In this document: piece by piece, positions 8,337 to 17,116 of the stretch | Position numbering within the stretch: position 1 is the stretch's first letter | How the letters are laid out: the number at the start of each line of letters is the position of its first letter | Origin: Afifellaceae bacterium | GTDB lineage: Bacteria > Pseudomonadota > Alphaproteobacteria > Rhizobiales > Afifellaceae | DNA: 64,000 bases | Assembly (NCBI GenBank): GCA_028281235.1 | Contig: JANQKG010000007.1 | Span: forward strand, 231,420 to 295,419 | Direction of reading: 5' to 3' | The notes under the pieces: model-generated | The model's input: only the letters and a program-made list of their open reading frames with translations | The model's database searches: none | Told to the model about the DNA's origin: nothing | Translations under genes and position numbers: made by a program

Positions 8337-9224
8337 TTAGCGGAAGCGCCCCTCAGCCATCGACCCGTGGAGGCTGAGGCGCATCAGGTCTTCGCCCCAC
8401 ACAATAGTGCCTGAGAAGATGTCCGCCATCTCCTTGTGCGCCCGCGCCCGCACCAGAGGATCATCGAATTGCTCTGAGAGATGCGTCAACACGAGCGTCC
8501 TGGTTCCCGCGGCCGCCGCCATCCGCGCGACCTCCAGATGGCTCGCTGCGGTCGCGCGGGCGAGCTGCGGCACCGGCGTGCCGTCCAGATACTGACACAT
8601 GGCAAGCAGCACGTCGCAGCCTTTCGCGAAGGCGATGAAGTCCTTGCTGTAGCCCGTGTCGCCGGAATAGACGAACGCGGTTCCGTTAGCCTCGAAACAA
8701 TAGCAGAGGCACTCAAGGATCGGCTCCATATGCTGTGCGGCGCCGACCCGTACAGCGACCGAGCCAATCTTTATCCGCGCGCCGGCGATGACCTCCTCCA
8801 CCGTCCATTGCGGCGGCCCGCGCGGCGGGACGCCGCCCCGAGCAGCATAGAAGGCCAGGCTGGCCGGATGCTCGCACCGCACGCGGATGTCGAGCTCGAA
8901 CGCGCCCCCTTCACCGAAGAGCGCCGTGCAGATCCGCGCCAGCGGCGCCGGCCCGATGATCGTGAGCGGCGAAAGCCCGCCGTCGCTTTGATCCCAGCGC
9001 TGCAGGACCAGGCGTGCAAGGTCCAGAGTGTGATCGGAGTGAAGGTGGCTGATCAGAAGATGCGTGACCGCGGCCGGGTCCGTGCCGCTTTCCACCAATC
9101 GGTCGAACGCGCCGCCGCCATGGTCGAGCACGATGGTCTCGCCGGCGACCCCCAGGAGCGCGCCGGAACTTCTGCGCCGAAGAGATGGGCTCGGCGTGCC
9201 GGTTCCAAGCAACGTCAGATGCAT
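8337..9224 (-). CDS. Metallo-beta-lactamase-fold hydrolase (RNase Z/arylsulfatase-like)
   Basis: A metal-dependent hydrolase of 295 residues. The N-terminus (MHLTLLGTGTPSP) and metal-binding motif SHLHSDH (about residues 58-64), an Asp in YSGDTGYSKD and a late His in LTHLSEQ are those of the RNase Z-like branch, which also includes arylsulfatases and lactonase-like enzymes. It is the last gene of a leftward operon. Its ATG overlaps the TAA of the hydantoinase B gene (TAATG), so it is translationally coupled. That context suggests it hydrolyses a ring-opened or ester intermediate rather than processing tRNA. Substrate is unknown. Confidence 0.82.
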   Translation of the reverse strand: MHLTLLGTGTPSPSLRRRSSGALLGVAGETIVLDHGGGAFDRLVESGTDPAAVTHLLISHLHSDHTLDLARLVLQRWDQSDGGLSPLTIIGPAPLARICTALFGEGGAFELDIRVRCEHPASLAFYAARGGVPPRGPPQWTVEEVIAGARIKIGSVAVRVGAAQHMEPILECLCYCFEANGTAFVYSGDTGYSKDFIAFAKGCDVLLAMCQYLDGTPVPQLARATAASHLEVARMAAAAGTRTLVLTHLSEQFDDPLVRARAHKEMADIFSGTIVWGEDLMRLSLHGSMAEGRFR

Positions 9225-11227
9225 TAGTGATCCTTCACGAGATCGGCAATCGCCGCCTCCAGTCGCTCCCCGCTCGCCTCAGGATCGGGGATGACCCGCC
9301 GCGCCGCGCGGGCGTCGGCATCGAACAATTCCGGCACAACGGAACGGAAAAGATCCTGCCGCAGGCTTTGGCGCTGCGACGGCGGCCGTGTCATCAGTGC
9401 ATCGTTCAGCGCGCGCATGTGATCACGTGTGAAGACGGCGTCCCACCCGTTTCGCTCCGGCCCGAAATCGAACGCATCGCCGCTGCCCTTGGATCGCAGC
9501 GGACGCGCGGCGCGTAGGCGAGCCGTCGCCTCCGGATCGATGGCGCGTTCCACAATCTTCACGCCATAATCGCGCTCCGCCGACTCCGGGGAGACAAAGC
9601 CCGAGAGCACGTCGTCGAGCACCGCCTCCGGCGCGCGCAGGAACGGATCGCCATAACCGCCCCCGCCCGGTGTCAGGAACGTGACGGTGTCGCCCTTCTC
9701 AAGCCAGACGATGTCGATCTTGCCGAGCGCTTTTTCGCGTGCTGTGCCGATATTCTGCACGACCCGCATGTTGGCGCCCGGCAGGCCGCCGGCCATGCCC
9801 CACGGACGGAAATAGAACCGCTCCAGGCCGCGCCCCAGCACGGCACTCCCCGATTGCGACACACGGAACGTGAAGCGCAGACCAAGTCCGCCGCGCCACT
9901 GCCCCGGCCCGGCGCTGTCGCGGTTCAGGCCGTATTCAAGGATCTCAACGCCTGCCTCCAACTCGCTTTTCTCCACCGGCGTATTGCGGATCGTGGAGAG
10001 CGAGCCGTCGATCCCGTCGTAGCCGTCGCTGCCGCGCCGTGCGCCGGAGCCGACGATGATGGAGTTGAGCACGACAACGTTCCGCGCCCCGGAGAGCTGC
10101 TCGTATTCGGCCAGCACCACAGGCACCATGGCCCCGCCGCTGGGGCACGGCACGTCTTCGTCGACGGCCTGAGCGAACGCGCCGGTCACCGCGTCGTTCA
10201 GCCTGTAGGCTGACGCGGCACGCACGCCCGTCGCCGCGGGAAAGGCAGGATCGAGGATCGTGCCTTTGCGCAATGCCACCGTGACGTCACGGAAGATGCC
10301 GCCATTCATCGGAACGGAAGGATCATGTGTGGTGACGAAATGCAGAATGCGCACCGTGAGCCAGGCATGGCGGCGGCCAAGCGTCGGCACGTTATAGGCG
10401 CTCTCCACCTGTGGGTCGGTCTCGGTGAAATCGAGATGGATGCGGCCATCGGTGACCGTCATGGTCACGTGAAAGCGCATCGGCACGGGTGTGATCGCGT
10501 CGTCGTCCAGAAAATCCCAGAAGTCATACGTGCCGTCGGGGATCTGACGCAGCACCGCGCGCGCCTTCTCCGCTGCATAGTCGAGCAGATCGCGCTGACC
10601 CTGCATAAACGTCTCCAGCCCGTGCTCCGCGACCAGGGCATCGACACGCTTGCCGCCCGTCTCAAGCGCCGCCAGCATGGCCGTGAGGTCATGGCAGTTG
10701 AGGTCCGGCGTGCGCACATTGGCTCGGTAAAGGCGTAGGACGTCGTTGTTCCACTCGCCGCGCCGCATGAGCTTCACGGACGGGATCAAGAGCCCCTCCT
10801 GAAAAAGCTCCGAATTGGTCGGCGAGACGCTGCTCGGCACCTTGCCGCCCACATCGGTTGAATGCACGAAGGTGTAGCCGTAGCAGACCAGCGTAGCGCC
10901 GCTGTAATAGGGCCGGATCAAGGTGAGGTCCGGCGTATGGCTGACCAGGCCGGCGCTCTCGTACGGGTGGTTGGTCAAGAGCACATCGCCGCTCTCCAGC
11001 GGCTCGCCCAGCGCCTCCAGCGTCGGCGTGATGTCGTGATCGATCAGGGCTGAGCCAAAATCGCGCGGATTGCCGAAGAAGCGGCCCTCCGGAGTTACCA
11101 GCCCAACGCCGAAATCCACCGCCTCCTTGACATAGAGCGAGCGCGCCGTGCGCTTCAGCGTCAGCGCCATCTCTTCCGAGGCGGCGGCCACCTGGGTGTT
11201 GAGGATCTCAAGTGTGATCGGGTCCAT
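9224..11227 (-). CDS. hyuB: Hydantoinase B/oxoprolinase family protein
   Basis: The B subunit of an ATP-dependent hydantoinase/5-oxoprolinase-type enzyme, 667 residues, which with the A subunit opens cyclic amides such as N-methylhydantoin or 5-oxoproline. The start MDPITLEILNTQVAAASEEM and the internal segments TNHPYESAGLVSHTPDL and DFTETDPQ are diagnostic, and GDTVTFLTPGGGGYGDPF is the usual C-terminal landmark. Here about 110 more residues follow that landmark, longer than many family members. It starts one base after the A subunit stop. The substrate within this broad family cannot be read from sequence. Confidence 0.9.
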   Translation of the reverse strand: MDPITLEILNTQVAAASEEMALTLKRTARSLYVKEAVDFGVGLVTPEGRFFGNPRDFGSALIDHDITPTLEALGEPLESGDVLLTNHPYESAGLVSHTPDLTLIRPYYSGATLVCYGYTFVHSTDVGGKVPSSVSPTNSELFQEGLLIPSVKLMRRGEWNNDVLRLYRANVRTPDLNCHDLTAMLAALETGGKRVDALVAEHGLETFMQGQRDLLDYAAEKARAVLRQIPDGTYDFWDFLDDDAITPVPMRFHVTMTVTDGRIHLDFTETDPQVESAYNVPTLGRRHAWLTVRILHFVTTHDPSVPMNGGIFRDVTVALRKGTILDPAFPAATGVRAASAYRLNDAVTGAFAQAVDEDVPCPSGGAMVPVVLAEYEQLSGARNVVVLNSIIVGSGARRGSDGYDGIDGSLSTIRNTPVEKSELEAGVEILEYGLNRDSAGPGQWRGGLGLRFTFRVSQSGSAVLGRGLERFYFRPWGMAGGLPGANMRVVQNIGTAREKALGKIDIVWLEKGDTVTFLTPGGGGYGDPFLRAPEAVLDDVLSGFVSPESAERDYGVKIVERAIDPEATARLRAARPLRSKGSGDAFDFGPERNGWDAVFTRDHMRALNDALMTRPPSQRQSLRQDLFRSVVPELFDADARAARRVIPDPEASGERLEAAIADLVKDH

Positions 11228-11228
11228 C

Positions 11229-13283
11229 TCAGTCCTTTCGCGTCAGATGCATCGACCCGATCGCGTCGCAGCCAAGCGACCAGCCAGGCGGAACGAGAAC
11301 CGTGCTGTCGATCATCTCAACAATGGCGGGCCCGGACAGCTCTGCACCAGCGGGCAATGAATCGGCGGTGAAGACCTCAGCCTCGATCGGCGCGCCGTGC
11401 CAGATCACCCGACGGCGGCCGGCGGGCGCGACGGAACCGTTGGCCGATCGCGGCGGCAATTTGAGGGACGGTGCCGGCAGACGGGCAGTTACGCGCAATG
11501 TGGTGAAGTAGACTGGGCTCGCCGCATCACGGAAGCCGTAGAGCCGTTCGTGCTCGCGGTGGAAGAGCTCGGCAAGCTCCGGGGGGTCGGCGCGCTTTGC
11601 AATCTCCGTCGGCACGGCGATCGTCAGCTCCACGGCCGTCTTCGGGTATTGCATGTCGGCGAAGATTGCGATCTCCGCCTGCCCCGCCGGCCCGCCCTCC
11701 TCCGCTGTCCAGGCGGCCGCCTCTGCCTCAAGGCTCTCCAGCGCCTCGGCGAATACGCGGCCGGCATCGGGATCGGCGTTCAGCGTGGCGCGCCGCGAGC
11801 GGGCAAAGTCGCGCCGCAATCCTCCGGTGACGGCGCCGAAGGCGCAGAATGTGCCCGGCGACGGCGGAACGAGGATGCGAGTGAGCCGCGTCTCCTCCGC
11901 AAGCAGAGCCGCCTGGGTCGGGCCCGCACCGCCATAGGGCAGCAGCGTGAAATCGGCCAGATCGTAGCCGCGTTGCGCCATGCCCTTCGTAACCTCGGTG
12001 GACATCTTGGCGGTCGCGATACGGATCGCCGCTTCCGCCACCTGCTCCCCGCCGTCAATGCCGATCGTCTCGCCGAGCCGTGCCAAGGCCGTCACCGCCG
12101 CGTTGCGGTCAAGCGCCATGCGGCCGCCGAGAAAGTGCTCGGGATCAAGGTAACCCAGCACGAGATAGCAATCGGTGATGGTCGGCTCGCTGCCGCCACG
12201 GCCGTAGCAGGCCGGCCCCGGATCGGCGCCCGCGCTTCGCGGCCCGACTTTCAGCAAGCCCTGCGGATCGGCCCACAGAACCGACCCTCCTCCGGCGCCG
12301 ATCGTCCACACATTGATAGCCGGGATGATCACCGGATAGACGCCGATCCGCGTCTCGGTGGTGAATTCCGGCTCGCCGTCATGCGTGATCGACATGTCGG
12401 AGGACGTGCCGCCCATGTCGACGCTGATCGCGTGCGTGATTCCGGCGTCCGCGGCCAGCCGCGTGCCCGCCGAGACGCCGGCCGCCGGGCCGGACAATAA
12501 AGTGTCGATCGGTCGCCGGCGTGCCGTCTCCACGCCCACCGTCCCGCCGTTCGACGTGGCGATCTCCAGCCGGCCGCCGAGCCCCATGGCCGACAACGCG
12601 CGATCAAGCGCGGCATAGTAATCGTCCATCATGGGGTGGATGTAGCCGTTGAGGACCGCCACCAGCGCCCGCTCGAATTCACGCACCTCCGGCCAGAGCG
12701 CGGCTGAGGCCATCACCCGGACCTCAGGAAGCCGCTTGGTGAGGGCGCCGGCGACGGCTTCCTCCATCTCCGGGTGGCTGTAGGAATTGATGACGAGGAC
12801 GGCGAGCGCCTGCAAATTATCCGCGCGCGCCGCAGCGGCAACCTGGTCGAAATCGGCTTCGCTCGGTTCCTCAAGCACCGAGCCGTCGACGCGCAGGCGG
12901 GCGGGAATCTCGTAGACGTGCCGGCGCTGGACCAGCGGCTGGCGCTTCGGGTCCTTATAATTGTGCGAGTTGGGAAGCCCGCCGCGGCCGATCACCATGA
13001 TGTCGCCAAAGCCGCGGGAGATGACTAGGCCGACTCGGCCTCCGCGCTCCTGCAGGATCGCGTTAAGCCCAAGCGTGGTGCCATGCACCACCACGTCGAT
13101 ATCTGCGGCTTTGAGCTTTGCGTGTCGGAGCAATTGGGCAAAACCGTCCACGACGGAGCGGGCCGGGTCGGCGGGCGTGCTTGGCTCCTTCCAGGTCTCA
13201 AGCCGCTCGCCGGCAGAATCGATCAGCACGAAATCGGTGAAGGTTCCGCCGACATCGATGCCCACACGGTAGGAACGCGTCAC
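11229..13283 (-). CDS. hyuA: Hydantoinase A/oxoprolinase family protein
   Basis: The ATP-binding A subunit partner of the preceding gene, about 684 residues. I chose the GTG at 13283 because it gives TRSYRVGIDVGGTFTDFVLID, the standard start with the phosphate-binding GIDVGGTFTD loop. A longer frame to 13400 would overlap the permease gene and adds residues not seen in the family. Other markers are HGTTLGLNAILQERG, a second ATP-binding block with SVDMGGTSSDMSI, and GAGGGSVLW. It begins 12 bases after the permease stop, so transport and ring opening appear co-expressed. Confidence 0.9.
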   Translation of the reverse strand: MTRSYRVGIDVGGTFTDFVLIDSAGERLETWKEPSTPADPARSVVDGFAQLLRHAKLKAADIDVVVHGTTLGLNAILQERGGRVGLVISRGFGDIMVIGRGGLPNSHNYKDPKRQPLVQRRHVYEIPARLRVDGSVLEEPSEADFDQVAAAARADNLQALAVLVINSYSHPEMEEAVAGALTKRLPEVRVMASAALWPEVREFERALVAVLNGYIHPMMDDYYAALDRALSAMGLGGRLEIATSNGGTVGVETARRRPIDTLLSGPAAGVSAGTRLAADAGITHAISVDMGGTSSDMSITHDGEPEFTTETRIGVYPVIIPAINVWTIGAGGGSVLWADPQGLLKVGPRSAGADPGPACYGRGGSEPTITDCYLVLGYLDPEHFLGGRMALDRNAAVTALARLGETIGIDGGEQVAEAAIRIATAKMSTEVTKGMAQRGYDLADFTLLPYGGAGPTQAALLAEETRLTRILVPPSPGTFCAFGAVTGGLRRDFARSRRATLNADPDAGRVFAEALESLEAEAAAWTAEEGGPAGQAEIAIFADMQYPKTAVELTIAVPTEIAKRADPPELAELFHREHERLYGFRDAASPVYFTTLRVTARLPAPSLKLPPRSANGSVAPAGRRRVIWHGAPIEAEVFTADSLPAGAELSGPAIVEMIDSTVLVPPGWSLGCDAIGSMHLTRKD

Positions 13284-13294
13284 AGCGACCTCAA

Positions 13295-14251
13295 TTATTG
13301 GAGACGAGGGTTGAGGGCATCGCGCAGCCAGTCGCCCACCAAATTGATCGCGACGATGACCAGCATCAGCGTCAATCCGGGGAAGATCACCAGCCACCAC
13401 TCACCGGCGAAGAGATAGCTGTATCCACTGCGGATCAGCGTGCCGAGAGACGGTTCGGTCGGCGGCAGGCCGAAGCCCAGGAAGCTCAGCGTGGCCTCGC
13501 CCATCACCGCGAATGCCACGTCCAGCGTGGCCAGAACGAAGATCACGTTCATCACGTTGGGCAGCAACTGGCGGACCATGATCGATACGGAGCCGCGGCC
13601 GGCGAGCCGGGCGGCCGCGACATAGTCTTTCTTTTTCTCCACCAGAACGCCGCCGCGCACCAGCCGCGCAAAATGCGGCCAGTGCGACAGGCCAAGCGCC
13701 ATCACCACGACCGGCAGGGCGAACGTGGCTTGCAGCGAGGCCGGCAGCACGGCCTGGGCGATGCCGCCGATCAGAAGCGCCAGGATGATCGCGGGAAAGG
13801 TGAACTGGATATCCGCCGCGCGCATGATGACGCCGCCGACACGGCCACCGAAATAGCCGGCGATCAGACCCAGAGCCGAGCCGAGCGTGCATGACAGCGC
13901 CACGGCCGCGAGCCCGACAAGCAGCGACGTGCGCATGCCATAAAGGATCAGCGACAACAGGTCGGCGCCTTGCGTGTCGGTTCCCAGAAGATAGGGCCAC
14001 ACGCCGCCATCGAGCCAGATCGGCGGCAGGCGCGAATCCAGGAGACTGAGCGTGGCAAGGTCGTAAGGATCGGTGGCCGCCACCCACGGCGCAAGCAAGG
14101 CGCCCGCGGCAAGCAGAAACAAGATGGCACCACCGACGATCGCTCCCGGATTGCGACGGAAACTGACGGCCAGGTCCGATCGCCAGATGCGGCGAAGGGC
14201 CGAGCGGGAGGATGCAGTGGGTACTGCGTCACTCATGACGTCGCCACTCAC
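13295..14251 (-). CDS. ABC transporter permease, DppC/OppC type
   Basis: A DppC-like inner-membrane subunit of 318 residues. It has an N-terminal cytoplasmic segment, a first helix near residues 38-58, a GTDTQGADLLS motif and the EAA loop VEKKKDYVAAARLAGRGS. It is clearly paralogous to the permease at 5454-6395. The ATG overlaps the DppB-like stop (14248-14251). It pairs with that permease and, by inference, with the ATPases encoded divergently at 19.6-21.6 kb, since no ATPase lies in this operon. Confidence 0.92.
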   Translation of the reverse strand: MSGDVMSDAVPTASSRSALRRIWRSDLAVSFRRNPGAIVGGAILFLLAAGALLAPWVAATDPYDLATLSLLDSRLPPIWLDGGVWPYLLGTDTQGADLLSLILYGMRTSLLVGLAAVALSCTLGSALGLIAGYFGGRVGGVIMRAADIQFTFPAIILALLIGGIAQAVLPASLQATFALPVVVMALGLSHWPHFARLVRGGVLVEKKKDYVAAARLAGRGSVSIMVRQLLPNVMNVIFVLATLDVAFAVMGEATLSFLGFGLPPTEPSLGTLIRSGYSYLFAGEWWLVIFPGLTLMLVIVAINLVGDWLRDALNPRLQ

Positions 14252-15240
14252 AGCGCGCCCTCCGAGCTCAAGCCCCCGCGCACGCGCAATCTGGGATCAG
14301 CCACCAGATAAAGAAGATCGACGATCGTGTTGATCACCAGGAAGAAGCAGGCGGCAAGGAGAAGAAAGGCGGAGATCACCGGCACGTCGGTGCTGCCGAG
14401 CGCCTGCAGGAAGAGCAGCCCGAGCCCCGGCCACTGAAACACTGCTTCGACGACAATCGCGAAGGCGACCAGAAAGCCAAGCTGAATTCCGCTCACCGTG
14501 ATGACCGGGATTAGCGTGTTGCGCAGAGCGTGCGAGAGGTTGATCACCCGCGGCTTCAACCCGCGCGCCCGGGCAAAGCGGATATAGTCGGTGCGCAACA
14601 CCTCCAGCATCTCCGCCCGCACCAGGCGGGCGATCAGCGCCACCTGCCCCACCGCCAGCGCAGCGGCCGGCATGATGAGCGATGTCAGTCCGGAAACGGT
14701 CAGCAGGCCCGTCGTCCACCAGCCGATATCCACGACCTCACCGCGGCCGAAGGAGGGCAGCCAACCCAGCCGCACCGAAAACAGGAAGATCAGCAAGATG
14801 CCGACGACGAAGCTTGGGAGCGACACGCCGATGACTGACAGCATCATGACGGCGCCGCTTGACCAATTGTGCCGGAAGACGGCGGCGTAGACGCCGATGG
14901 GCAGCCCGATAAGAAGCGAAAACGCCAGCGCGACACCGGCCAGCTCCAGCGTCGCTGGCACCCGTTCCAGCACCAGATCGATCACCGGGCGCTGTGCGGA
15001 ATAGGACATTCCGAACTCGCCCTGCACCGCTTTTCCGACAAAGCTCAGATAGCGGCTCGCCCAGGGGTCGTCGAGATTGAGCCGCTCGCGCAACACGACG
15101 CGGTCTTCCGGTGTGGCGTTGAGACCCAGGATGCTCGCCACCGGGTCGCCGACGAACGCCGATAGCGCAAACGCCAGCAGGCTGACCACCAGCAACACCA
15201 GCGCTCCATGCACCAGGCGTCGAGCAAGGAACGCAATCAT
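14248..15240 (-). CDS. ABC transporter permease, DppB/OppB type
   Basis: A DppB-like permease of 330 residues with about six helices, starting MIAFLARRLVHGALVLLVVS and carrying VGDPVASILG and the EAA loop EVLRTDYIRFARARGL. It parallels the permease at 4456-5439 along its length, so the two transporters derive from a duplication or share a recent ancestor. It lies 57 bases downstream of the binding-protein gene, with a perfect hairpin in the gap. Confidence 0.92.
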   Translation of the reverse strand: MIAFLARRLVHGALVLLVVSLLAFALSAFVGDPVASILGLNATPEDRVVLRERLNLDDPWASRYLSFVGKAVQGEFGMSYSAQRPVIDLVLERVPATLELAGVALAFSLLIGLPIGVYAAVFRHNWSSGAVMMLSVIGVSLPSFVVGILLIFLFSVRLGWLPSFGRGEVVDIGWWTTGLLTVSGLTSLIMPAAALAVGQVALIARLVRAEMLEVLRTDYIRFARARGLKPRVINLSHALRNTLIPVITVSGIQLGFLVAFAIVVEAVFQWPGLGLLFLQALGSTDVPVISAFLLLAACFFLVINTIVDLLYLVADPRLRVRGGLSSEGAL

Positions 15241-15259
15241 CTCGGTCGGCTTAGCCTCG

Positions 15260-15283
15260 AAGGCGCGGCCACGGCCGCGCCTT
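15260..15283 (-). other. Intercistronic stem-loop after binding-protein gene
   Basis: An 11-bp perfect inverted repeat (15260-15270 and 15273-15283) with a two-base spacer, in the gap between binding protein and permease on the minus strand. The same arrangement recurs in the other transporter operons. Confidence 0.75.
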
Positions 15284-15297
15284 TCATTGTCGTGACG

Positions 15298-16893
15298 TTA
15301 TTCCGGAACGACGACGTTTTGGAGGGTCAAGGTCGCGTCGGAACGGATCGGTGCAGTGATCCCATCCTTCATGCCCCAAGTGATCATGGGCTGGTGCAGG
15401 TAGACGGCGCTGACGGTGTCGCGGGCGGCGGCAAGGCCTTCCCGATAGAGCTTGGTGCGCTCCTCCTGATCAAACGTCACCGGCAGCTCGCGCGCCACTT
15501 TGTCGACGATCTCATTGGAATAGAGCGCCCAATTGAAGAACCCTTCCTTCTTGTCCGCATCACGGGTCATCATCGTCGAGGTGAACGTGTCCTGCGAATC
15601 AAAGGAGTTCGACCCGTTGCCGATCAAGTGGAAGCTCGACGTAGGGCCGTTCACCAGCATGCGGGCGAATTCCGGCCACACCATGCCGTTCACCCTCACT
15701 TCAATCCCGATCTGCGCCAGCATGGACGCAGCGGCGCGGCAGATGTCGTCGGTGTTGACGTAGCGCTCAAGCGGACAGTTGAGCTGCGTGGTGAAGCCGT
15801 CGCCATAGCCGGCCTCCGCCAACAATTCCTTGGCGCGCTCAACGTCGGTCGGCCAACGCTCGTCAAGATCAGCCTGATAGCCGCCAAAGCCCGGCACGGA
15901 GGCGATGCCGACGATCCGGCCATTGCCGCGCATGACGCGGTCGACGATAAGCTCCGCGTCGACGGCATGGGCGATGGCCAAACGCACGCGAACATCCTTG
16001 AACGGGTTGCTCTCAATCGGCGTCCCGTCCTTGTTCCACGTGTCGAGCGCCACGTCGCGGGTGCCGTCCATTTCCAACTGCATCAGGAGGAATTGCGGCG
16101 CCTGCTCCATCTTGAAGCCGGCCGTGGACGACACGCGCTCAATGTCCTGCAGCGGAAGGTCGACGATCAAATCGACCTCGCCGGAGAGAAGCGCGGCAAC
16201 GCGCGTCGGCGCTGAACCGATCGGCAGATAAGTCGCCTTGTCCACATTGCCGGGCCATTCGTCCCAATAACTCTCGTTGCGCTCAAACACGGTTTCTACG
16301 CTCGGATCATGCGAGATGAGCTTCATCGGCCCCGTGCCGTTGGCGTTGCGCACCGAGTGAGCTTCGGCGCCCTCCGCCCCCAGGTCCGGTATCTCCAGAG
16401 AATCGTTTGCCTCCGCCCAGGCCTTCGACATGACGAACATGCGCGTCATCTTGCGCGGCAGGATGGGATCAGGCGCCGTCGATATGACGTCAACGGTGAG
16501 GTCATCGACGGCCTTCGCCTCGGAGATGCCGCCGAACAATGCCGTGTAGAACCGGCTGTCCTTCTCGCGCATGATGGAGAAGACGACATCCTCCGCCGTC
16601 ATCGGCGTGCCGTCATGGAAGGCCACACCCTCGCGCAGCTTGAAGCGCCATGTATTGTCGCCGAGATATTCCCACTCCGTCGCCAGCGCCGGCGCCAGCT
16701 CCATGTCCAGCGTGAGGCCGACAACGCTGTCATAAACTTGCCGGAAGATCGCCGTCGTTACGAAGTCGTTCGTCGCGTGCGGATCCATGGTCAACGCCGG
16801 TGTGGTCCCGGCGTAGCGGAGTTCCGCAGCTTGCATCGGGCTGGCTGTCAGCGCGAGCGCGACAGATGCGGTGAGCAACATCTTCTTTAGCAT
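15298..16893 (-). CDS. ABC transporter substrate-binding protein, peptide/nickel (SBP_bac_5) family
   Basis: The periplasmic binding protein of the second peptide-type transporter, about 531 residues. The ATG at 16893 is preceded by AGAGAGGG and starts a good signal peptide (MLKKMLLTASVALALTASPMQA, cleaved before AELRY). The frame is open to 17037 but the extra 48 residues look non-coding. Family markers are LTMDPHAT, VAFHDGTPMTAEDVVFS and VRVRLAIAHAVD. It heads a leftward operon with permeases, hydantoinase A and B and a hydrolase, so its ligand is plausibly a cyclic amide. Confidence 0.92.
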   Translation of the reverse strand: MLKKMLLTASVALALTASPMQAAELRYAGTTPALTMDPHATNDFVTTAIFRQVYDSVVGLTLDMELAPALATEWEYLGDNTWRFKLREGVAFHDGTPMTAEDVVFSIMREKDSRFYTALFGGISEAKAVDDLTVDVISTAPDPILPRKMTRMFVMSKAWAEANDSLEIPDLGAEGAEAHSVRNANGTGPMKLISHDPSVETVFERNESYWDEWPGNVDKATYLPIGSAPTRVAALLSGEVDLIVDLPLQDIERVSSTAGFKMEQAPQFLLMQLEMDGTRDVALDTWNKDGTPIESNPFKDVRVRLAIAHAVDAELIVDRVMRGNGRIVGIASVPGFGGYQADLDERWPTDVERAKELLAEAGYGDGFTTQLNCPLERYVNTDDICRAAASMLAQIGIEVRVNGMVWPEFARMLVNGPTSSFHLIGNGSNSFDSQDTFTSTMMTRDADKKEGFFNWALYSNEIVDKVARELPVTFDQEERTKLYREGLAAARDTVSAVYLHQPMITWGMKDGITAPIRSDATLTLQNVVVPE

Positions 16894-17116
16894 GCGACCC
16901 TCTCTGTTGGCGATTGAGTGAGGCGTTTCGACGCCGCTTCGCCTCGCTTCACGCGAGGCCCAGCCCCCCTCTTCAACGCGCGCCCTTTTTCTACAACGCG
17001 TTGGTGCAAAGGATACATTCCTCAATGATGCGATCAAGACACTTTACGCGAGCACGCTCCCGGACCATGATTGCTGCGCAGACCAAACCGGCCAATCATC
17101 CCAAAAAGGACGTGCA
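16894..17116. promoter_or_regulatory. Divergent promoter region of the split transporter/hydantoinase system
   Basis: This 223-base gap separates the leftward binding-protein operon from the rightward amidohydrolase operon and must hold both promoters. It contains a perfect 10-bp palindrome, CAACGCGTTG, at 16994-17003 that could be an operator. I cannot assign -35/-10 boxes reliably. No regulator gene lies in this block. Confidence 0.5.
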
